Below are positions 33,036 through 37,933 of a stretch of DNA of 37,933 bases, in pieces. The DNA is taken from positions 1 to 37,933 of the forward strand of contig JBIOUF010000213.1 in the NCBI GenBank assembly GCA_044866695.1. Direction: 5' to 3'. Source of the stretch: JBIOUF01 sp044866695. Lineage in GTDB: Bacteria; Actinomycetota; Actinomycetes; Propionibacteriales; Nocardioidaceae. The notes under the pieces were generated by a model. It did not search any database. It worked only from the letters and a program-made list of their open reading frames with translations, and was not told where the DNA came from. The position numbers were made by a program, and so were the translations under genes. Position 1 is the first letter of the stretch; every line of letters starts with the position of its first letter.

Positions 33036-34160
33036 ATGACCGACCGGTTCCAGACCGCGGCCCGCACCGTGGGGGTGGAGGAGGAGCTGCTGCTCTTCGA
33101 CGAGCGCACCGGCCGGCCGGCGCCGGTGGGACACGCGATCGCCCAGGACGCCGAGGCCACGCCCGAGGGGGAGCCGCAGGCGGTCGACCACGAGTTCAAG
33201 CTCGAGCAGGTGGAGACCGCGACCGAGCCGACCCGGGACCTCGACGAGCTGCGCTCCGGCCTGGTCAGCCGTCGCGCCGAGGTCGTGGAACGCGCCGGCC
33301 GCGAGCGCGCGGTGGCGGCCGCCATCGCGACCAACCCGCTGCCGCTGGTGCCGACGCTGACGCCGCGGGAGCGGTACGTCCGGATGCAGGCCGCCTTCGG
33401 GCTGGTCGCCCGCCAGGAGCTGACCTGCGGCATGCACGTCCACGTCTCGGTCGGCTCCCCGGACGAGGGGGTGGCGGCACTGGACCGGATCCGGCCGTGG
33501 CTGCCGGTGCTCCTCGCGCTGTCGGCGAGCTCGCCGTACTGGCAGGGAGAGGACACCGGGCTGGCCAGCTTCCGCTCGGCGGTCTGGAGCATCTGGCCGA
33601 CCGCAGGGCCCACCGAGCTGTTCGGTGACGCGACGAGGTACGCCGCCGTGGTCGGCGACCTGGTCGCCTCCGGCGCGGCCCTGGACCCGAAGATGGTCTA
33701 CTTCGACGCGCGCCTGTCCACGACGTACCCGACCGTCGAGCTGCGGGTCCCCGACGTGTGCACCGACGTCGACGCCGCGGTGGCGGTCGCGGGACTCGCC
33801 CGCGCCCTGGTGGACCGGGCCGTGGCGGACTGGCACGACGGCCGACCGGCCCCCGGCCACCCGAGGGCGGTGGTCCGAGCCGCGGGATGGGTGGCGGCCC
33901 GGCACGGGCTGAGCGGCCACCTGCTGGACGGGCGCACGCTGAAGCCGGTCTCCGCGGCCGCCGCGCTGCGCGGGCTGCTCGACCACGCCGGCGACGCCCT
34001 GGCCGCGCACGGCGACCTGGACCGGGTGCGCGAGACGGTGGAGCGGATCTGCGCGGAGGGCACGTCGGCGCAGCGGCAGCGCGCCGTGTTCGCGCGGGCC
34101 GGCGACCTGCACGCGGTGGTCCGCGACGCCGTCGCCCGCACCGCCGCGGCGCTCTCCTGA
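33036..34160 (+). CDS. GCS2-type carboxylate-amine ligase (glutamate-cysteine ligase-like, YbdK)
   Basis: A 374-residue member of the YbdK/GCS2 family, which includes weak glutamate-cysteine ligases. Mycothiol-producing actinobacteria do not need glutathione, so the true substrate is uncertain; a role like EgtA in ergothioneine synthesis would need adjacent egt genes, and none are seen. Motifs: RTVGVEEELLLFDERTG near residue 10-26, QVETATEPTRDLDEL, the metal/ATP region CGMHVHVSVGSPDEG near 135, and YFDARLSTTYPTVELRVPDVCTDV near 227-250. ATG 33036 has AGAAGGAG 7 nt upstream. It stands alone, 159 bp after pheT. Confidence 0.88.
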   Translation: MTDRFQTAARTVGVEEELLLFDERTGRPAPVGHAIAQDAEATPEGEPQAVDHEFKLEQVETATEPTRDLDELRSGLVSRRAEVVERAGRERAVAAAIATNPLPLVPTLTPRERYVRMQAAFGLVARQELTCGMHVHVSVGSPDEGVAALDRIRPWLPVLLALSASSPYWQGEDTGLASFRSAVWSIWPTAGPTELFGDATRYAAVVGDLVASGAALDPKMVYFDARLSTTYPTVELRVPDVCTDVDAAVAVAGLARALVDRAVADWHDGRPAPGHPRAVVRAAGWVAARHGLSGHLLDGRTLKPVSAAAALRGLLDHAGDALAAHGDLDRVRETVERICAEGTSAQRQRAVFARAGDLHAVVRDAVARTAAALS

Positions 34161-34179
34161 CCGCGCCCGGCCTGCGGGC

Positions 34180-34983
34180 TCAGTCGATCCCGGGCAGGGC
34201 CGCCACGAGCCGCTCGAAGGCCGCGTGGTCGCCGGTGACGGTCAGCACCGAGGCCGGACGACGGCGCCACAGCCAGGCGTCGACGTCGTCGGCGGTCCCG
34301 CTCACGGTGGCCGCCGGGCGACCCGGCGACCGGTCGACGACGAGCCCCGGCTGGTCGTGCTCGCCGTCGTCGTCGGGGTCGGTGCCGGTGACCCGTCCGA
34401 GCCGGACCGGCACGGCCAGCCCGGTGTCGGAGCACTCCACCGAGACCAGGTCCGGGCCCGGGGTGAACGTGGCCCACGGCGGCACCAGCCCGTACATCAC
34501 CTCCAGCGCCTCGACCACGCCGTCCGACGCGAGCGTGGCCTCCATCGGGGTCACGCTCGAGGCGGTGAGCTCGGCGTCGAGCCGGTGGACCAGCGCCTCG
34601 TGCGCCTGGCGCCTCCGCACGTAGCCGACCGTCCGGTCCGGCGCCCACATGTACACCTCGGTCGCCGGGTCCGCGTCCGCGAGCACCTGGGCCAGCCGGG
34701 CCGCCTGCTCGCGGGCGAACGCCTGCAGGCCGTCGTAGGACGCCGGCCGGTCCGGCACGGTCATCCCCGCAGGGCTCGACCGGCGCTCGGAGACGATCGT
34801 CGCCCAGAACCACTGCACCTCGCCGAGATGCCACAGCAGGTCGGCCGCGTCCCACTCCGGACAGCTCGGCACCCGTGCCGACGGGTCGGTCCCCGCCAGC
34901 ACCTCCGCGAACCGCCCCGATTCACGGGTGACCGCCGCGACGAAGTCCAGCTCCCCGCCCCTGGCCCGCACCGTCCCGCTCAT
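34180..34983 (-). CDS. Maleylpyruvate isomerase/DinB-family (mycothiol-dependent type) protein
   Basis: A 267-residue protein of the MDMPI/DinB-like four-helix metal-binding superfamily, many of which use mycothiol. The N-terminal bundle shows VPSCPEWDAADLLWHLGEVQWFWATIV (metal His at the start of the helix) and RRRQAHEALVHRLDAELT (His/Glu/His cluster near 128-137). The C-terminal part is a small sterol-carrier-like fold (AATVSGTADDVDAWLWRRRP; VTGDHAAFERLVAALPG). ATG 34983 is preferred to one three codons upstream. Repeat array E begins 35 bp upstream of its start. The reaction cannot be assigned. Confidence 0.85.
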   Translation of the reverse strand: MSGTVRARGGELDFVAAVTRESGRFAEVLAGTDPSARVPSCPEWDAADLLWHLGEVQWFWATIVSERRSSPAGMTVPDRPASYDGLQAFAREQAARLAQVLADADPATEVYMWAPDRTVGYVRRRQAHEALVHRLDAELTASSVTPMEATLASDGVVEALEVMYGLVPPWATFTPGPDLVSVECSDTGLAVPVRLGRVTGTDPDDDGEHDQPGLVVDRSPGRPAATVSGTADDVDAWLWRRRPASVLTVTGDHAAFERLVAALPGID

Positions 34984-35017
34984 CGGACCCACGCTATCCC
35001 CACTCCTGCCATGCCCC

Positions 35018-35135
35018 GCCGACCCGTCGACCTTGGTGTGTCGACCCGTCGATCTTGGTGTGTCGACCCGTCAATGTTGGTGCGTCGAGCCGTCAATGTT
35101 GGTGCGTCGAGCCGTCAATGTTGGTGGGTCGAGCC
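35018..35135 (+). repeat. 22-bp tandem repeat array E (5 units plus a partial)
   Basis: Units start at 35018, 35040, 35062, 35084 and 35106, then a truncated one at 35128. The array shows a gradient: the first three carry GACCC and the last two GAGCC, and the last base of the unit shifts T, T, C, C, G. A C-rich lead (GCTATCCCCACTCCTGCC) precedes it. GACCCGTCGAC at 35021-35031 and its complement GTCGACGGGTC at 35152-35162 bracket the block. It lies between two - strand genes, antisense to both. Confidence 0.9.
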
Positions 35136-35163
35136 ACCACGGCTGTGCTGAGTCGACGGGTCA

Positions 35164-35258
35164 GCCGATGTCAGGCGCTCGGCCGATGTCGGAAGGTGTG
35201 CTGGTACTCGATCGTGTCCTCGGTGGCGCCGGCGGTCCGCCGTGGCTCAGCCGATGTC
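35164..35258. repeat. Three copies of GCCGATGTC at the permease 3' end
   Basis: GCCGATGTC occurs at 35164-35172, 35182-35190 and 35250-35258. The third copy encodes the last residues of the permease (DIG, stop), and the first copy is likewise preceded by TCA, the complement of a stop, as if the gene's end had been duplicated. The remaining intergenic sequence (about 35191-35246) holds nothing recognised. Confidence 0.4.
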
Positions 35259-36854
35259 GCGGGAGCGGTAGCGCAGCCACCCGGCGGCCACGACCAGGGC
35301 CGCGATGCCCGAGAGCAGCAGGGCCGGTCCCCACGCGAAGTCCTCCAGCGGCATCCGCGGCGAGTGCGTGTACGGCGACAGGTCGAGCACCCACCCGGGC
35401 AGGTCCAGCAGCTCCCCGACCTGACCGAGGGTGGCGAACAGCACCACGAGCCCCCAGCCGAGCGGCGCCCATTGGCTGCGCCAGGCGAAGCAGGCCAGGG
35501 AGAGCGCTACGACGACCCACACCGCGGGCGCCTGCGCCAGGGCGGAGGCCACCATCGTCGCGAACGAGTGGTGGCCGTCGGCGCCGACGCCCAGGGCCAT
35601 CGCAACCCCGCTGACCAGCAGCAGCCAGGTCGCGCCGGCCAGCGCGACGACGGCCGTGGCCAGGAAGGCCCGGGCCCGCGAGGTCGCGCCGGCGAGCACC
35701 TGCTCGGTGCGGCCGTCGTGCTCGTCGGTGCCGCCGTGTCCGACCACGGCGACCGCGAAGCAGCTGACGGCGAGTCCGATGACTGAGAACACCGCGACCA
35801 GGAGGGTGTCCCGGAACGCCCCCGCACCGCCGACGCGCTCCAGCATGTCGCGGACGCCCCCGGAGCCGAACGCGTCGAAGCTCGGCGAGATCGCCCCGAA
35901 CACCAGGCCGAGCACCGCCATCGCGAAGGTCCAGCCCACCAGCATCGGGGTGTGCACCCGGAGGCTCAGGGAGATCGCGTCCGCGAGCCGGGGCGACCCC
36001 GTGGCCGGACCGGGCCGGGCCGGGACGACCCCGGCTCCCAGGTCGCGGCGCACCCGCACGGCGACCGCCGCGGCGGCCAGGGCCCCGGCCGCAGCGGGGT
36101 ACAGGGCGAGGACCCACCAGCGGGGGTCGCCGTACGCGCGGGCCTGGGTGTTCCAGCCGAACGGGGAGAGCCAGCTCAGCCAGCCGGCGTCGGAGGTGTC
36201 CCCGACCGCGCGGAGGACGAACAGCCCGCCGACCGCCGTGGCGGCGATGCCCGCGCACGTGCGCGCGCTCGGGGAGAGCTGGCAGGCCAGCGCGGTGAGC
36301 CCGGTCGCGACCAGCCCGGTGCCGGCCCACGACGCGCCGAACGCGACGGACCCGGTCGCGGGCAGGCCTCCGGCGACGTTGACCGCCGCGGTCAGCACCC
36401 CCAGCACGAGCGACACGACGGCCCCGAAGCCCAGGGCTGCGGCGAGCGGCGCCACCGCGTTGACGGCGGTCCCGCCGACCAGCTCGGCCTGGCCGTTCTC
36501 CTCGTCGAGCCGGGTGTGCCGGCGTACGACGAACAGCAGCATGAGCGCGACCAGGACCGCGTAGGTCACGGTCATCTTGGTCATGGCCAGCTCGCCCTCG
36601 CTGTGGACGTCGAGGATCGGGCCGTACAGCGCGACCAGGCCCGGGCTGGCGTTGATCGCCTCCGCCGCCCGGACCCGCTCGGCCTCCGTGGCGTACAGGC
36701 CGGGGGTCGCCGAGGCCGACGCGAAGCAGACCAGCAGCAGGACCGCCGTCCAGACCGGCACCATGACCCGGTCGCGCCGCGCGGCCAGCCGCAGCAGCAG
36801 GCCGAAGCCGACCAGGCTCGAGCCCTGGCGCCGGACCGCGGGCGCGGCCGTCAT
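35247..36854 (-). CDS. ABC-2 exporter permease, TnrB3-like (polyketide-antibiotic exporter type)
   Basis: A 535-residue membrane protein with about 12 hydrophobic segments arranged as two six-helix halves, the layout of TnrB3-type permeases annotated as polyketide antibiotic exporters. Examples are VMVPVWTAVLLLVCFASAS at about 30-48, TVTYAVLVALMLLFVV at about 92-107 and PMLVGWTFAMAVLGLVFGAI in the middle. Each half is followed by a polar loop of the form TRLDEENGQAELVGGTAV or TDEHDGRTEQVLAGATSRARAF, a repeated motif typical of these exporters. ATG 36854 overlaps the ATPase stop (ATGA). The substrate is unknown; self-resistance or drug efflux is a guess. Confidence 0.88.
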   Translation of the reverse strand: MTAAPAVRRQGSSLVGFGLLLRLAARRDRVMVPVWTAVLLLVCFASASATPGLYATEAERVRAAEAINASPGLVALYGPILDVHSEGELAMTKMTVTYAVLVALMLLFVVRRHTRLDEENGQAELVGGTAVNAVAPLAAALGFGAVVSLVLGVLTAAVNVAGGLPATGSVAFGASWAGTGLVATGLTALACQLSPSARTCAGIAATAVGGLFVLRAVGDTSDAGWLSWLSPFGWNTQARAYGDPRWWVLALYPAAAGALAAAAVAVRVRRDLGAGVVPARPGPATGSPRLADAISLSLRVHTPMLVGWTFAMAVLGLVFGAISPSFDAFGSGGVRDMLERVGGAGAFRDTLLVAVFSVIGLAVSCFAVAVVGHGGTDEHDGRTEQVLAGATSRARAFLATAVVALAGATWLLLVSGVAMALGVGADGHHSFATMVASALAQAPAVWVVVALSLACFAWRSQWAPLGWGLVVLFATLGQVGELLDLPGWVLDLSPYTHSPRMPLEDFAWGPALLLSGIAALVVAAGWLRYRSRDIG

Positions 36855-37768
36855 GGCCTGGCTCCCTCCCGGTCCGGCCGGTAGACGTCGAGGAACAGCT
36901 CCTCCAGCGTCGGCGGCGCGCTGGTCAGGGTCTGCACGCCCGCCGCGGTCAGGGCCGCGAGGACATCGGCCATCCCCGACGGCTCGACCGAGCAGGTGAC
37001 CACCCGGCCGGCCACGGAGACCTCGTGCACACCGGGCACCGCGGAGAGGTCGGGGACCGCACCGGTGACCTCGGCGCGCACCCGGTTGCGGCGCAGGTGG
37101 CGCATCTCCTCCAGGGTGCCGGTCTCCACGGTGCGGCCCTCGCGGATGATCGTCACCCGCCGGGCCAGCCGCTCGACCTCGCTGAGGATGTGGCTGGACA
37201 GCAGCACCGTCGCCCCCGCGGCCGTGTGCTCGGCGACGCACTCGTTGAAGACCTGCTCCATGAGCGGGTCCAGCCCGGAGGTCGGCTCGTCGAGGACCAG
37301 CAGCTCGGTGCGCGTGGCGAAGGCCGCGACCAGGGCGACTTTCTGCCGGTTGCCCTTGGAGTAGGCGCGCCCGCGCTTGGTCGGGTCGAGCTGGAACCGC
37401 TCGAGCAGCTCCTCGCGGCGAGACGCCCGTGGCTCGCCGCCGCGCATCCGGATCAGCAGGTCGATGGTCTCCCCTCCGGAGAGGTTCGGCCACAGCGCCA
37501 CGTCGCCTGGCACGTACGCGAGCCGACGGTGGATCTCCACCGCGTCCGCCCACGGGTCCAGCCCGAACACCCGTACCTGCCCTCCGTCGATGCCCAGGAG
37601 CCCGAGAAGCGCCCGGATGGTCGTCGACTTGCCGGCGCCGTTGGGGCCCAGGAAGCCGTGCACCTCCCCGGGCGTCACCACGAGGTCGAGGCCGTCCAGG
37701 GCGCGGACCCTGCCGAAGTCCTTCACCAGCCCCTGTGCATCGACCACGACCTCGGCGGTTGCGCGCAT
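36851..37768 (-). CDS. ABC transporter ATP-binding protein of the exporter pair
   Basis: A 305-residue ATPase that powers the permease encoded downstream. Walker A is GPNGAGKSTT near residue 40, the Q-loop region has RLAYVPGDVALWPNLSGGETID, the signature is the variant YSKGNRQKV, Walker B is ELLVLDEPTSGLDPL near 155-169, and the switch His is in LLSSHILSEVE. The C-terminal 80 residues form the regulatory extension common in drug-exporter ATPases (VRAEVTGAVPDL; PPTLEELFLDVYR). ATG 37768 is near the right edge of the coding region; 165 bp of repeat-bearing sequence follows. Confidence 0.93.
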   Translation of the reverse strand: MRATAEVVVDAQGLVKDFGRVRALDGLDLVVTPGEVHGFLGPNGAGKSTTIRALLGLLGIDGGQVRVFGLDPWADAVEIHRRLAYVPGDVALWPNLSGGETIDLLIRMRGGEPRASRREELLERFQLDPTKRGRAYSKGNRQKVALVAAFATRTELLVLDEPTSGLDPLMEQVFNECVAEHTAAGATVLLSSHILSEVERLARRVTIIREGRTVETGTLEEMRHLRRNRVRAEVTGAVPDLSAVPGVHEVSVAGRVVTCSVEPSGMADVLAALTAAGVQTLTSAPPTLEELFLDVYRPDREGARP

Positions 37769-37860
37769 GGCACCACGGTAGGACCGACGTGCGGGCAGAG
37801 CCCAGGACCGCCGCGGGGCACCGGCAGGAGGCGCAGAGGAAGGGCTCTGCCGGGCGACCC

Positions 37861-37933
37861 GCGAGTCGGCGTGTCTTGGGCCGGGTCGGCCCGCGAGTCG
37901 GCGTGTCTTGGGCCGGGTCGGCCCGCGAGTCGG
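37861..37933. repeat. 32-bp tandem repeat at the right edge
   Basis: A 32-bp unit beginning GCGAGTCGGCGTGTCTTGGG starts at 37861, 37893 and 37925 and runs off the window, so at least two full copies are identical. It lies upstream of the exporter operon. It is distinct from the 22-bp family. Confidence 0.85.

Noticed and set aside
30363..34112. A very long open frame on the - strand opposite pheT and the ligase gene
   Set aside because: Low-complexity Gly/Arg/His/Pro translation with no motif, directly antisense to clear genes; a consequence of high GC in codon third positions.
35247..37553. A single fused exporter protein extending the permease frame upstream
   Set aside because: The upstream 233 codons are the ATPase gene read in another frame; the permease has a good ATG at 36854 overlapping the ATPase stop.

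Overview
The window is a contiguous, very GC-rich stretch of an actinobacterial chromosome. The evidence is a carB-pyrD-pyrF-mihF-gmk-rpoZ-coaBC-metK run, an actinobacterial integration host factor (mIHF) gene, a PriA without helicase motifs, a mycothiol-dependent-type (MDMPI/DinB) protein, many GTG starts and TANNNT-type -10 boxes. The repeat style suggests the Nocardioidaceae/Propionibacteriales, but that is only an inference. Almost every gene is an intact housekeeping gene; no tRNA, rRNA, phage or complete insertion sequence was seen.

Layout: (1) 1-7796, + strand: end of carB, pyrD, pyrF, mihF, gmk, rpoZ, coaBC and metK, mostly close or overlapping, covering UMP synthesis, GMP phosphorylation, the RNA polymerase omega subunit, coenzyme A and S-adenosylmethionine. 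(2) 7797-13656: an MFS exporter on the - strand, priA on +, then a - strand cassette of a DGPF/YCII protein and an ECF42-type sigma factor with its own predicted promoter. (3) 13657-16523, +: def, fmt, rsmB (N-terminal protein maturation, initiator tRNA formylation, 16S rRNA methylation). (4) 16648-22857: rpe on -, then an FMN riboswitch followed by ribD, ribE, ribBA, ribH, hisE, hisG and a PH-domain membrane protein on +. (5) 23378-25377: a P-loop uridine-kinase-like protein and a small membrane protein (-), an SseB-like protein (+) and a DUF1844 protein (-). (6) 25777-32876, +: infC (apparent AUC start, structured leader), rpmI, rplT, a SpoU/TrmH methyltransferase, an orphan PAS histidine kinase, pheS and pheT. 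(7) 33036-37768: a GCS2-type carboxylate-amine ligase (+), an MDMPI/DinB protein (-) and a two-gene ABC-2 exporter (-).

The most unusual signal lies between the genes. A 22-bp unit, beginning GTCGASCCGTC and ending TTGGTGG, is tandemly arrayed at five intergenic places with an exact 22-bp period: 11538-11603, 13488-13575, 22885-22958, 23241-23350 (inverted) and 35018-35135. A sixth, decayed copy lies at 16534-16577. Each good array follows a C-rich, G-poor lead. Four of the six sit just after a stop codon in the sense direction of that gene. Read across unit borders, the repeat makes RNA hairpins whose G.U pairs exist on only one strand. Two arrays face each other at a convergent gene pair, and two in direct orientation bracket the ECF42/DGPF cassette. 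I interpret the family as a dispersed 3'-end (terminator-like, possibly Rho-linked) or protein-binding element; I do not recognise it as a named family.

Other regulatory features: a complete FMN riboswitch with visible mutually exclusive pairings over the ribD ribosome binding site; a 13-bp perfect hairpin upstream of metK; three CCTGCTACG boxes at the sigma gene start; a candidate ECF42 promoter; a G-quadruplex-prone tract between convergent genes; and 32-bp tandem repeats running off the right edge.
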